From Bacillus amyloliquefaciens DSM 7 = ATCC 23350 (GTDB lineage Bacteria > Bacillota > Bacilli > Bacillales > Bacillaceae), in NCBI RefSeq assembly GCF_000196735.1, contig NC_014551.1, positions 2,599,001 to 2,663,000 of the forward strand: DNA of 64,000 nucleotides. Reading direction: 5' to 3'. Within the stretch, counting starts at the first letter, position 1. Every line of letters begins with the position of its first letter. Shown here one piece after another: positions 50,393 through 60,661 of this stretch. The notes beneath the pieces are model-generated. The model searched no databases and was not told the DNA's origin. It worked only from the letters and a program-made list of their open reading frames with translations. A program made the translations under genes and the position numbers.

Positions 50393-51406
50393 TTATCTTG
50401 TTTTTCCTTTGAAAAGATGGATGTGCTCCAGTGCTTTTCCCGTGCCGATCGCAACACAATCCAGCGGATCTTCAGCGATAAGAACAGGCATTTTCGTTTC
50501 GTCGCTGATGACCTTGTCGAGATTGCGGAGCAGGGCGCCTCCCCCTGTTAACACAATACCTCTGTCCATAATGTCAGCGGCCAGCTCAGGCGGTGTTTTT
50601 TCAAGCGTGCTCTTCACCGCGTCAACAATTGAGAGAACTGTATCACGCAGCGCATTTGCAATTTCAGTTGCCGTAATTTCGATCGTTTTCGGCAGACCTG
50701 TCAGGAGATCGCGGCCGCGGATTTCCATTGACGTATTTTCTTCACCGGTTTCCGCTGAGCCGATTTCCATTTTAATGGCTTCCGCAGTACGGTCACCGAT
50801 CATCAGATTATATGTTTTTCTGATATAGCTGATGATTGAGTCGTCCATTTCGTCACCGGCTACGCGGATTGACTGAGACGTGACAATGCCTCCTAAAGAA
50901 ATGATCGCCACTTCAGTTGTTCCGCCGCCGATATCAACGACCATGCTGCCCGTCGGCTCCCATACCGGAAGATTCGCGCCGATTGCTGCCGCAAACGGTT
51001 CTTCAATCGGATAAGCGTCACGTGCGCCAGCTTGTCTTGTCGCGTCGATAACCGCCCGTTCTTCAACGGCAGTAATACCTGACGGCACACACACCATAAC
51101 GTACGGCTTTCTCGCAAACAATCCTTTATTTTTCACAGCCTGATTAATGTAGTATTTCATCATTGTCGCAGTTGTTTCATAATCAGCGATAACGCCGTCT
51201 TTCATCGGACGGAGCGCAACCACGTTGCCCGGAGTTCTTCCGATCATGTTTTTAGCATCGTTACCGACCGCAACGATTGATTTCGTATCCGTTTGCAGAG
51301 CAACCACTGACGGCTCTCTCACTACGATTCCTTTACCTTTAACAAACACAAGCGTATTCGCAGTTCCCAAATCTATACCAAGGTCTCTTGTACCAATTCC
51401 GAACAT
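50393..51406 (-). CDS. mreB: Actin-like cell-shape protein MreB
   Basis: 337-aa actin homologue polymerising under the membrane to guide wall synthesis. It shows the phosphate-1 motif [13 protein letters not shown], the connect and phosphate-2 region [18 protein letters not shown] and adenosine motif [13 protein letters not shown]. Start ATG 51406 with AAGGAAG upstream. It is downstream of radC and maf in the same direction. Confidence 0.97.
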   Translation of the reverse strand: MFGIGTRDLGIDLGTANTLVFVKGKGIVVREPSVVALQTDTKSIVAVGNDAKNMIGRTPGNVVALRPMKDGVIADYETTATMMKYYINQAVKNKGLFARKPYVMVCVPSGITAVEERAVIDATRQAGARDAYPIEEPFAAAIGANLPVWEPTGSMVVDIGGGTTEVAIISLGGIVTSQSIRVAGDEMDDSIISYIRKTYNLMIGDRTAEAIKMEIGSAETGEENTSMEIRGRDLLTGLPKTIEITATEIANALRDTVLSIVDAVKSTLEKTPPELAADIMDRGIVLTGGGALLRNLDKVISDETKMPVLIAEDPLDCVAIGTGKALEHIHLFKGKTR

Positions 51407-51497
51407 ATGTATGTATCTTCCTTTCTTAAAGCAAAAATACCCTAAAGGGAAAAACTCATAAAATCTATTATATCTTAAATCAACGAAAAAAAAAGTG

Positions 51498-52193
51498 TTA
51501 CAAATATCCTTTTTCCTTTAAACTCACAAATTTTTTGTCACCAATGACCAAATGATCCAGCAACTCGATGCCGATTAAATTTCCGCACTCAAAAAGCCGT
51601 CTAGTTACTTCTATATCTTCCCTGCTCGGTGTGGGATCTCCTGAAGGATGATTGTGAACGCAAATGAAGGACGCGGCGGATCGTTTGAAAGCTTCTTTAA
51701 ACACCTCCCGCGGGTGGACAATAGATGAATTCAGACTTCCGATAAAAATGGTGCGTTTATGAATGACTTGATTTTTGGTATTTAAATATAAACAGACAAA
51801 ATGCTCTTGGGATAAAAAGCGCATATCCTCCATCACATACTTCGCCCCGTCTTCGGGAGAACGGATGACGCAATGCTCTCCGGCGGATGTCTTATGAATA
51901 CGGCTCCCCAGCTCAATTGCAGCAAGGATCTGAACGGCTTTCACCGTGCCGATTCCGGGGATGCTGGAAAGCTCCTGGGCAGAAGCGCCTTTTAACAGGC
52001 GCAGCCCGTCAAACGTCCGCAGCAGCCGGTGAGAGAGATTCATGACGGACTCATGTTTCGTTCCCGTCCTCAGCAGAATGGCGAGCAATTCATTGTTAGA
52101 AAGATGTTCGGCCCCGCAATGCAGAAGCCGCTCTCTCGGTTTTTCTTTTTCGGGGAAATCTCTTAATTTTAACGGCAGATCACGGATGATCAA
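51498..52193 (-). CDS. radC: RadC/YsxA JAB-domain protein
   Basis: 231-aa protein with N-terminal helix-hairpin-helix ([21 protein letters not shown]) and C-terminal JAB/MPN metalloprotein domain with [11 protein letters not shown]. Despite the name, a repair role is not established. The start is odd: TTG 52193 is the only canonical codon nearby, but AAGGAGGGG abuts it. In B. subtilis the ATG that precedes IKDFPLKL aligns with an ATC codon here (residues IIRDLPLKL). The gene is otherwise complete and probably co-transcribed with maf and mreB. Confidence 0.85.
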   Translation of the reverse strand: MIIRDLPLKLRDFPEKEKPRERLLHCGAEHLSNNELLAILLRTGTKHESVMNLSHRLLRTFDGLRLLKGASAQELSSIPGIGTVKAVQILAAIELGSRIHKTSAGEHCVIRSPEDGAKYVMEDMRFLSQEHFVCLYLNTKNQVIHKRTIFIGSLNSSIVHPREVFKEAFKRSAASFICVHNHPSGDPTPSREDIEVTRRLFECGNLIGIELLDHLVIGDKKFVSLKEKGYL

Positions 52194-52224
52194 CCCCTCC
52201 TTGTTCCCCTTCCCGGTTTGAACA

Positions 52225-52794
52225 TCAAGCTTTTATATTAAATTCTTTCAGGGCTCTCATTGTTTTAGCGACAGGCAGCCCGACGACAGAATAGAAATCA
52301 CCGTCTATTTTTTTCACTAAAAGCGCGCCTTTTCCTTGGATGCCGTATGCACCTGCTTTATCCATCGGTTCTTTTGTTTCAATGTAGAGCTGTATTTCGT
52401 CTTCACTGAGCGGCCAAAATGTCACTTCCGTCTTGTCACAGAACGTTTCTTTCCGGTCATGCGTCTGAATGCTGACCGCCGTAATGACTTGATGGCTTCG
52501 GCCGGAAAGCCTCCGCAGCATGTGTGCCGCTTCTTCTCTGTCACGCGGTTTGCCGAGGCATTCACCGTCTATGCACACCATCGTGTCAGCCCCGATAACG
52601 ACTGCATCGGGATTTTCGGCCAATACAGCACCGGCTTTTTGCTCGGCCAAACATTGGACGTTTTCTTCCGGCGAAAGGTTTCGATTTAATTTTTCATCTG
52701 TGCGGCTCGCAATAATGCTGTAAGGAATCTGAAGAAGATTAAGGAGTTCTTTTCTTCGCGGAGATTGTGATGCGAGTATTAAGCGTTTTGTCAT
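52225..52794 (-). CDS. maf: Maf nucleotide pyrophosphatase / septum-associated protein
   Basis: 189-aa house-cleaning nucleotide pyrophosphatase of the Maf family, able to arrest septation when overexpressed in B. subtilis. Motifs are [12 protein letters not shown] at the N-terminus, [17 protein letters not shown] and [24 protein letters not shown] 52794 follows AAAGGATG and gives the known length; the ORF to 52803 has no better site. First gene of maf-radC-mreBCD-minCD. Confidence 0.95.
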   Translation of the reverse strand: MTKRLILASQSPRRKELLNLLQIPYSIIASRTDEKLNRNLSPEENVQCLAEQKAGAVLAENPDAVVIGADTMVCIDGECLGKPRDREEAAHMLRRLSGRSHQVITAVSIQTHDRKETFCDKTEVTFWPLSEDEIQLYIETKEPMDKAGAYGIQGKGALLVKKIDGDFYSVVGLPVAKTMRALKEFNIKA

Positions 52795-52901
52795 GATTGT
52801 CATCCTTTCAGGGTTTGCTTAAGAAAAAAAGATACTCGTCTATCCTACCAAATCAAGCGGACAACCACAATTTCAGAAAAATAACTTTTTGATGACAAAA
52901 T

Positions 52902-52927
52902 AAAAAATCCCGCCGCATGACGGGAGA
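52902..52927 (-). terminator. Terminator of spoIIB
   Basis: Short GC-rich stem TCCCG/CGGGA (52908-52912 with 52921-52925) and a U-tract on the minus strand, ten bases past the spoIIB stop. Confidence 0.78.
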
Positions 52928-52935
52928 AAGAAATA

Positions 52936-53937
52936 TTATTTTACAATGCTTAAAAGCTCTTTCTGGGCTTTCCAGCCGGATTCGGAACCGGACGTTTCCA
53001 GTTCTTTCAGCGCTTGAAGGACGGCCTCTTTCTGCTTTTTGTCAGCGGCGGCTGCGCCGTCTGCCGCTTTGGCTGCTTCAGCCACATCTGATTTTGAAAT
53101 ATCTTTGCCGGTAATTGCTTTGGCCGAGAGCTCAGATGCTAGTTTAAAAGAGTCTTCCAAGCCTGAATCGACCGCAAAGCTGAGCTCTTTTCCGCCCCAT
53201 GCCTCAAAATCATGGTCTATCAGCGCCTGACCCAATTGCTGTGATAAGCTTTTTTCCGCTGCAAGACCGGCGATCACGTATGTGTATCCGTCTTCTTTTG
53301 CCAGAGAGACGGCCGAGTAACCTTTTTCAGTCAGCTGGTCAACGAGCGTTTGCGCTCCTTTTTCTGATGAAAATTTACCGGCCTGCACCGCATATGTTTT
53401 ATAGTTTCCCTCTGACTCTTCCGCATTTCCTGTGGCGCTTGTTTCTTGCTTGTCTTTTGATACATCTCCCGCTTTCACCGTCTGCCCTTGTGAACCTTTG
53501 TCGGCGGAAGCTGGAGCAGCGGCTTCTTTACTTCCCGACATATTTAAGGCGACGAGGCCGAGCCCGGTGCCTAAAACAGCCGCAACGGCAATTGTCGTGA
53601 CCGCTTTTTTTACGGGAGAAGACGGCTGCTTCTTTTTCGGAAAATGAGGGCCTGTGTTTTTCTTTTGATATGGCGGGACGACTTTCGGGTCATCTTCAAA
53701 TACCTCCTGATTCTTCTCATCATCCCAATTGAAATCTTCTTCCTTCGGATCTTCATGGGAAGCTGCGATCTCCTGCTCCGCCTTCTTTGTTTCTTCCCAA
53801 TTTGAAAATGTGACGGTTTTCTCCCCGCCTTCATTCACATCTTCTTGTCCATACATCGTTTCTTCTTTTCCGTTAATCGTTACTTTAAGGGCATTGTTTT
53901 TGGCTTTGCTGTTCTTTTTGCTCTTCCTTTTTTTCAA
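52936..53937 (-). CDS. spoIIB: Stage II sporulation protein B, SPOR-domain protein
   Basis: 333-aa septal protein that assists engulfment by helping SpoIIM/D/P localise. It has a basic N-terminus (KKRKSKKNSKAKNNALKVT), a long acidic cytosolic region, one membrane helix at about 118-138 (VTTIAVAAVLGTGLGLVAL), and a SPOR domain (about 180-250, YKTYAVQAGKFSSEKGAQT). TTG 53937 eight bases after AAGGGGG matches the B. subtilis start; the ORF extension to 53985 has no such site. Confidence 0.92.
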   Translation of the reverse strand: MKKRKSKKNSKAKNNALKVTINGKEETMYGQEDVNEGGEKTVTFSNWEETKKAEQEIAASHEDPKEEDFNWDDEKNQEVFEDDPKVVPPYQKKNTGPHFPKKKQPSSPVKKAVTTIAVAAVLGTGLGLVALNMSGSKEAAAPASADKGSQGQTVKAGDVSKDKQETSATGNAEESEGNYKTYAVQAGKFSSEKGAQTLVDQLTEKGYSAVSLAKEDGYTYVIAGLAAEKSLSQQLGQALIDHDFEAWGGKELSFAVDSGLEDSFKLASELSAKAITGKDISKSDVAEAAKAADGAAAADKKQKEAVLQALKELETSGSESGWKAQKELLSIVK

Positions 53938-54006
53938 CGTCTCTTCCCCCTTGCATTCGTCTTGGCCGTACCTTGAACTGATCATGGTTCACACTTTAGC
54001 ATAGGC

Positions 54007-54045
54007 GAAAAAAAAAAGAACAAGACTTTTGTCGTCTTGTCCAAA
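54007..54045 (-). terminator. Terminator of comC
   Basis: 7-bp stem ACAAGAC/GTCTTGT (54020-54026 with 54034-54040) and a long U-tract (plus-strand A at 54009-54017), past the comC stop at 54064. Confidence 0.86.
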
Positions 54046-54063
54046 AAACGTTCGCCAAATTTT

Positions 54064-54816
54064 TCAAGCTCCTCCGGAAGCGAGTTTGATGTAAAACGAA
54101 AACAGTTCTTCACCGTATAAATAACTCACAGCGCTCCCGGCCGCGATGGCGGGCGCAAACGGGAAAGGCTGCTTTTTACCAAGCCTGCCGCCCGCTGCGG
54201 CGCACATCCCGTATACGGCTCCGATTATAACGGAAAGAAAGAATGCAATGAGTACGAGCTTCACGCCGAGCGCAAGGCCGATGACCCCAAACAGTTTCAC
54301 ATCACCTGCACCGATGCCTCCTTTACTGACAAACATAATAAAAATAAGCAGAAAAAATCCGCAAACGGCTCCGGCAAACCCCGCATACCATGAATCCAGC
54401 GGAGAAAAAATACGGCCGACGATGAGAAGCGGCAGAAAAAACAGCAGAACCTTGTCAGGAATCAGCATATATTGCAGATCTGTCACGGTAACAATCATTA
54501 ATAGAGACAGAAATAACAGCGCGACTAACAGTTCTCTTGAGAAACCGAAATGAATACCGGCAGCCGTAAATAAACATGCCGTCCAGCATTCCGCCGCCGG
54601 ATACATAATCGACAGCTTCCCACGGCAGTTTCTGCATCTCCCTTTTTGCAGGACATAAGAAACGACGGGCACCAGCTCACCCCAGGAGAGCGGCAGGCCG
54701 CAAAAGGAACAGGATGAGCGCGGCGAAATAACCGAGATCCGAAGCGGGATACGGCACGCTGCTGTATAAAAAAAAGAACCGAAAATCAAACCGAGCAAAA
54801 ACAGAATCAAAAGCAC
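54064..54816 (-). CDS. comC: Type IV prepilin peptidase ComC
   Basis: 250-aa aspartyl membrane protease that processes the competence pseudopilins ComGC, GD, GE and GG. Seven or eight hydrophobic segments are present, with the N-terminal cysteine pairs CSFCGLPLSWGELVP and CRNCRGK, the first catalytic Asp in TDLQYMLIPDK and the second in GIGAGDVKLFG. Start is GTG 54816, eight bases after AAGGTG. It stands between spoIIB and folC as in B. subtilis. Confidence 0.95.
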   Translation of the reverse strand: MLLILFLLGLIFGSFFYTAACRIPLRISVISPRSSCSFCGLPLSWGELVPVVSYVLQKGRCRNCRGKLSIMYPAAECWTACLFTAAGIHFGFSRELLVALLFLSLLMIVTVTDLQYMLIPDKVLLFFLPLLIVGRIFSPLDSWYAGFAGAVCGFFLLIFIMFVSKGGIGAGDVKLFGVIGLALGVKLVLIAFFLSVIIGAVYGMCAAAGGRLGKKQPFPFAPAIAAGSAVSYLYGEELFSFYIKLASGGA

Positions 54817-54903
54817 TCAGACCACACCTTTTCTATCAATCTGGCTCAGATTGTAGCATAGAAAAACATCATGCCTGAAATGGCTGAAACTATATTTTCC
54901 TCA

Positions 54904-54943
54904 TAAAAACACCCGGCAAAACCGTAAAATGGTTTGCCGGGTA
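54904..54943 (-). terminator. Terminator of folC
   Basis: Strong stem CCCGGCAAA-ACC with GGTTTGCCGGG (54912-54923 with 54931-54941, one bulge) and U-tract on the minus strand; folC ends at 54956. Confidence 0.9.
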
Positions 54944-54955
54944 TCCGAAGAGCTG

Positions 54956-56248
54956 TCAGATAAGCCGCTTTCTCATTTCTGAAATAAAATATAAGGATCC
55001 GGTAATGATGATGACATCATCCGTTCCGTCTTTTTGCTTAATCCATTCTGTCACACTGTCCGGGTTTTCATCGAAGCTTTTGTTCGCAAGACTGCTTGCA
55101 TTGTAAAGGTCTTTTGCGCTTGAAGCACGCGGAAAATCAAATGATACAAAATGAATGGAGTCTGCTTCGGTTTCAAGCTTTTTAATCATTTCCTGATACG
55201 GTTTGTCTTTTAATGCGCTGAATACGACATGGATGTTTTTATCAGCAAAGCGCTGCCTGATCGTTTCTGTCAGCGTTTCAACGCCCTCTTCGTTATGCGC
55301 ACCGTCTGCAAATACTAAAGGGCGGCTTTGAAGCCGTTCAAATCGGCCCGGCCACGAAGCCTTTTTCAGACCGTTTCGCAATGCTTCTTCAGAAATGGCG
55401 GCGACTGTCAGGCGATTCAGCCATTCAGCGGCCAATATCGCCAATGCCGCATTCTGCCTCTGATGAATGCCGATCAGCGACGTTTGAATGTTATCATAGC
55501 AGTTCGTTTCCGTTTCCAGCGAAAAGCTTTCACCGTACGGAAGCGCCGCTTCATTAAAAAGTCTGCACGTTTTATATAGCGGCTGGCACGGAGCCTGCTT
55601 CTTTTCGGCTTCCGCTTCAATAACGCCGAGTGCTTCCGGCTGATTGACGCCCGTTATGACAGGAATGGCTTTTTTGATAATACCGGCTTTCTGCCCGGCG
55701 ATCTCCTCGATGGTATTGCCTAAAATCGCCATATGATCATGCCCGATACTTGTAATGACCGACAAGAGCGGTTTCACTATATTGGTTGAATCAAATGTGC
55801 CGCCCAGCCCCGCTTCAAAAATGACAAAATCGATATCATCCCGCTTCGCAAAATATAAAAATGCACACGCTGTAATGATTTCAAATTCTGTCACCGTTCC
55901 GGCATCGGTCTTATCGAGCTCATCGACTATCGGTTTTATTTCATTAACGAGCGCTCTCCATTCCTCATCAGAAATCGGCGTGCCGTTAACGCTGATACGC
56001 TCATTGAACGTAATGATGTAAGGAGATGTGAATGTGCCGACCGTATAACCGGCTTCCTGAAGCACGGATCGGATAAAAGAGACGGTTGATCCTTTACCGT
56101 TTGTGCCCGCCACATGAATGGCGCGGATGTTCTTTTCCGGGTGTTCCAATTTTTCCATCAGCCTTTCCATACGGAGAAGGCCCGGCTTAACGCCGAACTT
56201 GAGTCTGCCGTGAATCCAGCTGATCGCTTCTTTGTACGTCTTAAACAA
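54956..56248 (-). CDS. folC: Folylpolyglutamate synthase FolC
   Basis: 430-aa Mur-ligase-family enzyme adding glutamates to folates, possibly also acting as dihydrofolate synthase. P-loop GTNGKGSTVSFI (about 48-59), the Mg/ATP motif FEAGLGGTFDSTN, and C-terminal DGAHNEEGVE. ATG 56248 follows AAGAGGGGA, about 58 bases downstream of valS, the conserved valS-folC pair. Confidence 0.96.
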   Translation of the reverse strand: MFKTYKEAISWIHGRLKFGVKPGLLRMERLMEKLEHPEKNIRAIHVAGTNGKGSTVSFIRSVLQEAGYTVGTFTSPYIITFNERISVNGTPISDEEWRALVNEIKPIVDELDKTDAGTVTEFEIITACAFLYFAKRDDIDFVIFEAGLGGTFDSTNIVKPLLSVITSIGHDHMAILGNTIEEIAGQKAGIIKKAIPVITGVNQPEALGVIEAEAEKKQAPCQPLYKTCRLFNEAALPYGESFSLETETNCYDNIQTSLIGIHQRQNAALAILAAEWLNRLTVAAISEEALRNGLKKASWPGRFERLQSRPLVFADGAHNEEGVETLTETIRQRFADKNIHVVFSALKDKPYQEMIKKLETEADSIHFVSFDFPRASSAKDLYNASSLANKSFDENPDSVTEWIKQKDGTDDVIIITGSLYFISEMRKRLI

Positions 56249-56306
56249 TGAAATCCCCTCTTTTATACGACAAGGCGGTTTCTTAGGAAACCGCCCCGCT
56301 GGTTTA

Positions 56307-58949
56307 TCAGCCTTTCAGCTCTGCAATCCGCTGCCGGACAGCTTCGCGTTTCGCCGTGTAGTCTTTCTCTTTTGCGCGTTCTTCTTCAATGACATGCTCA
56401 GGAGCTTTTTTAATGAATCCTTCGTTGCCGAGTTTTTTCTGAACGCGTTCGACTTCTTTTGTCAGCTTGTCGAATTCTTTTTGCAGACGGGCGATTTCCT
56501 CATCAATGTTAATCAGCCCTTCAAGCGGCAGAATGACTTCCGCTCCGGTAACGACTGCTGTCATCGCTTTGTCTGCCGCAGTGATATCCGTCCCGATTTT
56601 CAGCGTGCTCGGATTCGTGAAACGCTCAACGTAAGAACGGTTCTTCTCAAGGCGGCCGGCAATGTCTTCCGTAGATGTTTTAATGTAAAGCTCAACCTGC
56701 TTGCTCATCGGGGTGTTGACTTCGCTCCGGATATTGCGGACAGAACGGATTAATTCAACAAGCAGTTTCATATCAGCAGCCGCCTCTTGATCCGTATGTT
56801 CCGGCACCGGAACCGGCCAAGAGCTGATCGTGATTGACTCGCCTTCATGAGGAAGGTGCTGCCAAATTTCCTCCGTTAAGAACGGCATAAACGGGTGAAG
56901 AAGGCGCATCGTTTGGTCAAGCACGTACGCCAGGACAGAGCGGGTTGTTTTCTTCGCCGCTTCATCTTCACCGTACAGCGGAAGCTTCGCCATTTCAATA
57001 TACCAGTCGCACACATCGTCCCAGATAAAGTTATACAGGTGGCGTCCGACTTCTCCGAATTCATAACGGTCCGCAAGCTGGGTTACATCTTCAATCGTTT
57101 CATTCAGTCTTGTGAGAATCCACTTATCAGCAACTGATTTCTCACCGGACAGATCAAGCTCGTCATACGTCATGCCGTCCATGTTCATTAAGGCAAAACG
57201 GGAGGCGTTCCAAATTTTATTTGCGAAATTCCATGTAGATTCCACTTTTTCATAGCTGAAACGGAGATCCTGCCCCGGTGAACTTCCGGTTGCCAGGAAA
57301 TAGCGGAGGGAATCCGCTCCGTACTTGTCGATGACATCCATCGGATCAACACCGTTCCCAAGGGATTTACTCATTTTTCTGCCCTGCTCGTCACGGATTA
57401 AGCCGTGAATCAGCACGTCTTTGAACGGGCGCTCACCGGTAAACTCAAGACCTTGGAAAATCATCCGGGATACCCAGAAGAAGATGATGTCATACCCTGT
57501 CACAAGAACATCGGTTGAGTAATACCGCTTAAAGTCTTCAGCGTTTTCATCAGGCCAGCCCATTGTAGAAAACGGCCAAAGCGCGGAGCTGAACCATGTA
57601 TCAAGCACGTCTGAATCCTGTTCCCAATTTTCGCTGTCTTCAGGCGCCTCAAGGCCGACATACACTTCTTTGGTTTCTTTATGATACCAAGCCGGGATGC
57701 GGTGGCCCCACCACAGCTGACGGGAAATACACCAATCACGGATGTTTTCCATCCAGTGGAGATACGTTTTCTCGAAACGGTCAGGAACAAAGTGAACTTT
57801 CTCTTCTTTTGACTGAAGGTCAACCGCCGCATCTGCCAGCGGCTGCATTTTGACAAACCATTGTGTGGACAGGTACGGCTCAACAACGGCGCCGCTTCTC
57901 TCACTGTGGCCGACAGAATGCATATGGTCTTCGATTTTAAAGAGAACGCCTGTCTCCTGGAGATCTTTGACGAGTTTTTTGCGGCATTCAAACCGGTCCA
58001 TGCCGTTATATTCGAGCGCTTTTTCATTCATTGTTCCGTCTTCATTCATGACAAGAATCCGCTCTAAATTGTGTCGGTTTCCGAGTTCAAAATCATTCGG
58101 GTCATGGGCTGGCGTGATTTTAACGGCTCCAGATCCGAATTCCATATCAACATAATCATCGCCGACGATCGGAATTTCGCGGTTTGTAATCGGCAGAATC
58201 ACCGTTTTACCGATCAAGTGCTTGTAGCGCTCATCTTCAGGATGAACCGCGACAGCCGTGTCGCCAAGCATCGTTTCCGGACGGGTGGTCGCGATTTCAA
58301 TTGAGCCTGAACCGTCTGCTAACGGATAGCGCAAATGATAAAACGCGCCCTGTACGTCTTTGTAAATCACTTCAATATCGGATAAAGCCGTTTTTGTGGC
58401 AGGGTCCCAGTTGATGATATATTCGCCTCTGTAAATCAAGCCTTTTTCGTACAATTTGACGAATACTTCACGCACGGCTTTGTTCAGCCCTTCATCAAGA
58501 GTGAAACGTTCGCGCGAATAATCGAGTCCAAGTCCCATTTTGGCCCATTGGCTGCGAATGAAATCAGCATACTCTTCCTTCCACTTCCATGTTTCTTCAA
58601 GAAATTTTTCGCGTCCAAGGTCATAGCGGCTCGTGCCCTGTTCGCGGAGTTTCGCTTCGACTTTTGCCTGAGTGGCGATGCCGGCATGGTCCATCCCCGG
58701 AAGCCAGAGCACGTCATAGCCCTGCATGCGTTTCATACGCGTAACGATATCTTGCAGCGTCGTATCCCACGCATGACCGAGGTGAAGCCTGCCCGTCACG
58801 TTCGGCGGCGGAATGACGACAGAATACGGCTGTTTCGTTTGATCGCCGCCCGCTTCGAAATATTTTCCTTTCAGCCAAAAATCATAGCGGCCTTTTTCTA
58901 TCGCAGACGGATCATATTTTGTCGGCATTGTTTGTTCGTTTGTATCCAT
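56307..58949 (-). CDS. valS: Valyl-tRNA synthetase ValS
   Basis: 880-aa class Ia synthetase. HIGH motif in [15 protein letters not shown] (about 47-61), editing CP1 domain (about 190-350, [15 protein letters not shown]), KMSKS in [11 protein letters not shown] (about 525), anticodon domain, and a C-terminal coiled coil (about 815-880, [24 protein letters not shown]) that binds tRNA. ATG 58949 follows GAGGGT. Expression is governed by a T-box leader upstream. Confidence 0.97.
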   Translation of the reverse strand: MDTNEQTMPTKYDPSAIEKGRYDFWLKGKYFEAGGDQTKQPYSVVIPPPNVTGRLHLGHAWDTTLQDIVTRMKRMQGYDVLWLPGMDHAGIATQAKVEAKLREQGTSRYDLGREKFLEETWKWKEEYADFIRSQWAKMGLGLDYSRERFTLDEGLNKAVREVFVKLYEKGLIYRGEYIINWDPATKTALSDIEVIYKDVQGAFYHLRYPLADGSGSIEIATTRPETMLGDTAVAVHPEDERYKHLIGKTVILPITNREIPIVGDDYVDMEFGSGAVKITPAHDPNDFELGNRHNLERILVMNEDGTMNEKALEYNGMDRFECRKKLVKDLQETGVLFKIEDHMHSVGHSERSGAVVEPYLSTQWFVKMQPLADAAVDLQSKEEKVHFVPDRFEKTYLHWMENIRDWCISRQLWWGHRIPAWYHKETKEVYVGLEAPEDSENWEQDSDVLDTWFSSALWPFSTMGWPDENAEDFKRYYSTDVLVTGYDIIFFWVSRMIFQGLEFTGERPFKDVLIHGLIRDEQGRKMSKSLGNGVDPMDVIDKYGADSLRYFLATGSSPGQDLRFSYEKVESTWNFANKIWNASRFALMNMDGMTYDELDLSGEKSVADKWILTRLNETIEDVTQLADRYEFGEVGRHLYNFIWDDVCDWYIEMAKLPLYGEDEAAKKTTRSVLAYVLDQTMRLLHPFMPFLTEEIWQHLPHEGESITISSWPVPVPEHTDQEAAADMKLLVELIRSVRNIRSEVNTPMSKQVELYIKTSTEDIAGRLEKNRSYVERFTNPSTLKIGTDITAADKAMTAVVTGAEVILPLEGLINIDEEIARLQKEFDKLTKEVERVQKKLGNEGFIKKAPEHVIEEERAKEKDYTAKREAVRQRIAELKG

Positions 58950-58989
58950 AATAACCCTCCAGCATGTTTAGAAATGGCTGAGCAACTAA

Positions 58990-59260
58990 AAAAGAGCCTT
59001 CATCCTGATAAAGGACGAAAAGCTCTTTCGCGGTACCACCTTTTTTCATGAACAGATCTGTTCATGCACTTAAACGGATAACGGGTGCGGCCCGAATTTC
59101 TCTACTGTATGTTCAAGAAATTATGCTCCCGGGCGACCTTCCAATGAGACGGCATAAGAAGCCTTTCAGCACAGTAGCTTCTCTCTCTTCATGCGTCTTT
59201 CTTGTACTCTTCCCGTTCAAAGCAGGTGTATTCTATCAGCTCATGATCTTATTTATTATG
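58990..59260 (-). promoter_or_regulatory. T-box riboswitch leader of valS-folC
   Basis: T-box motif AAGGTGGTACCGCG (about 59028-59041, minus strand) followed by the terminator stem AGAGCTTTTCGTCC with GGATGAAGGCTCT (59013-59026 with 58993-59005) and U-tract. Stem I has the AGAGTA loop element and a candidate Val specifier GTC within GGAAGGTCGCCC. A perfect 20-bp palindrome at 59047-59066 forms the stem just before the antiterminator. Confidence 0.93.
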
Positions 59261-59266
59261 TTCTTT

Positions 59267-59296
59267 ATTATAGTAAAAGTGTTTTTGATTCGTCAA
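59267..59296 (-). promoter_or_regulatory. Sigma-A promoter of the valS leader
   Basis: TTGACG (59291-59296) and TATAAT (59267-59272), spacing 18, upstream of the T-box leader. Confidence 0.8.
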
Positions 59297-59399
59297 TCAT
59301 CTTTTCCAAAAACCGCTGCCGTCATACATAAATGGGCATGCACCCCGCCCTTTTCCGCACATACGATACAAAGAAAGGCGAATGTGAGGAGGAATTGCC

Positions 59400-59591
59400 G
59401 TGAAAAAAAGATTCAATTCTTATTCGCTCCCCCAGTGGGCCAGACAGGTCCGCCTTGTATCCGCGCAAGTCATTATACCGATTACGATCTTTCAGGGAAT
59501 CAGGACGATTTTCTTTCCGACGACTTTTGATGTCCTTCTGCTTGCCATCCTGCTGTTTTTAGCGTGCGCCCTGCATTTGGAATGGATATAA
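59400..59591 (+). CDS. Small two-segment membrane protein between valS and ysxE
   Basis: 63-aa ORF from GTG 59400 with GAGGAGG seven bases upstream. It has a basic N-terminus (KKRFNSYSLPQWARQVR) followed by hydrophobic segments (about 20-38 and 43-60, ending LFLACALHLEWI). I believe B. subtilis carries a similar small gene (yszA) here, but I cannot confirm it. No known function. It converges on ysxE and uses the shared terminator hairpin. Confidence 0.66.
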   Translation: MKKRFNSYSLPQWARQVRLVSAQVIIPITIFQGIRTIFFPTTFDVLLLAILLFLACALHLEWI

Positions 59592-59628
59592 AAAAACGAG
59601 TCCCGTTATGAAGAGGACTCGTTTTCCG
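59592..59628. terminator. Terminator of ysxE, probably also of the small plus-strand gene
   Basis: 11-bp stem AAAACGAGTCC-type (59593-59603 with 59615-59625) with seven U on the minus strand. One arm lies inside the last codons of ysxE. On the plus strand only four T follow, so it is weaker in that direction. Confidence 0.85.
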
Positions 59629-60640
59629 CCTTTATTTTTTTCTCCTGCTCAATCTGATACACCTTCATGAGAAATGGTTCAACATTTTTCATCTGCCAAA
59701 ACGCCCTTAATAATTGCGAGCACTCTTCTTTTTCAGAGCCCCTTTGAGCGGTCTGATACCGTTTCAGCACTTTGTACATGCCGGACGGATAAGCCATATA
59801 GCTGAGAAACAGGCTGATTTCCGCTTCACGGAGCGGAAATGATTTATGATACGTATAAAACCAGTCAAGACACTCCGGACACGCTTTCGGATAGCTTCTG
59901 AACAATCTGGAATAAAAGCCGAGCAGATCATTTTGCGGAGGGCCCAGCGCAGCTTTCTCGAAATTGGTGAAAAAGCCCGCTCCCACGTCATTATATAGAA
60001 AATGGCGGCTCGATAAGCTGCCGTGATTGATCACCGCTCTCGTCTTATCAAGATCCTTTGCCGCTTCGAACCACTCCTCCAGACGCTCCAGAGCAAAATT
60101 GACGGCGGACACCGTTTCTGTAAGATACGTAACGGCCTGCAGTTCAAAAGGAGAAAGGTACCACTCTTTTTCCGCCCGGTCGGCAAATTGTTCATAGACG
60201 AGCTTATCATTTTCCCAATCTCTTTTCGTTACTTCATAAAAGCCGCTGATATCTTCAGTACTGATTTGGATGTCCCGCACGGTCGCGGAGTGGAGCTTCG
60301 CAACCTCTTTAAAAAGGTAAACATGCTTTTGATCCAGTTCTTCTTCCTGATCGTACTGAAGCCAAGGCATTAAATAATAAGAATCCTCCGTCTGGCTTCC
60401 GGCAAAAAAATCGCCTGCATGCGTGCGGTAGATCGGAACAAATGAACGGTAGCCTTTCTCCTCAATCTCAATCATATGATCCGTAAAATCATTGCTGCGG
60501 GCCGGCTTGAGCTGTTTCAAAGCAAAAATGCCGTGGTTTGAGTAGACTTTCCATACATGCGGGCTGACAGGCTCAATATACTCAGCCGCCAGCCCGTATT
60601 CCTGAAGCACTGATTGGACTGCTTCCATTCCATTCACCAC
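59606..60640 (-). CDS. ysxE: CotS-family spore coat protein YsxE, predicted pseudokinase
   Basis: 344-aa protein with an aminoglycoside-phosphotransferase/CotS kinase-like fold. The lobe with the conserved lysine is seen at [10 protein letters not shown]; the catalytic loop region reads [15 protein letters not shown]. The usual HGD is HGS and the downstream Asn is His, and the metal-binding motif is [15 protein letters not shown] rather than IDF. Catalysis is therefore doubtful; a structural coat role fits. GTG 60640 with AGAGG ten bases upstream is used; ATG 60628 is an alternative. It follows spoVID by 21 bases in the same operon. Confidence 0.88.
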   Translation of the reverse strand: MVNGMEAVQSVLQEYGLAAEYIEPVSPHVWKVYSNHGIFALKQLKPARSNDFTDHMIEIEEKGYRSFVPIYRTHAGDFFAGSQTEDSYYLMPWLQYDQEEELDQKHVYLFKEVAKLHSATVRDIQISTEDISGFYEVTKRDWENDKLVYEQFADRAEKEWYLSPFELQAVTYLTETVSAVNFALERLEEWFEAAKDLDKTRAVINHGSLSSRHFLYNDVGAGFFTNFEKAALGPPQNDLLGFYSRLFRSYPKACPECLDWFYTYHKSFPLREAEISLFLSYMAYPSGMYKVLKRYQTAQRGSEKEECSQLLRAFWQMKNVEPFLMKVYQIEQEKKIKAENESSS

Positions 60641-60661
60641 ATTTTTACGGCCTCTTTGTGC

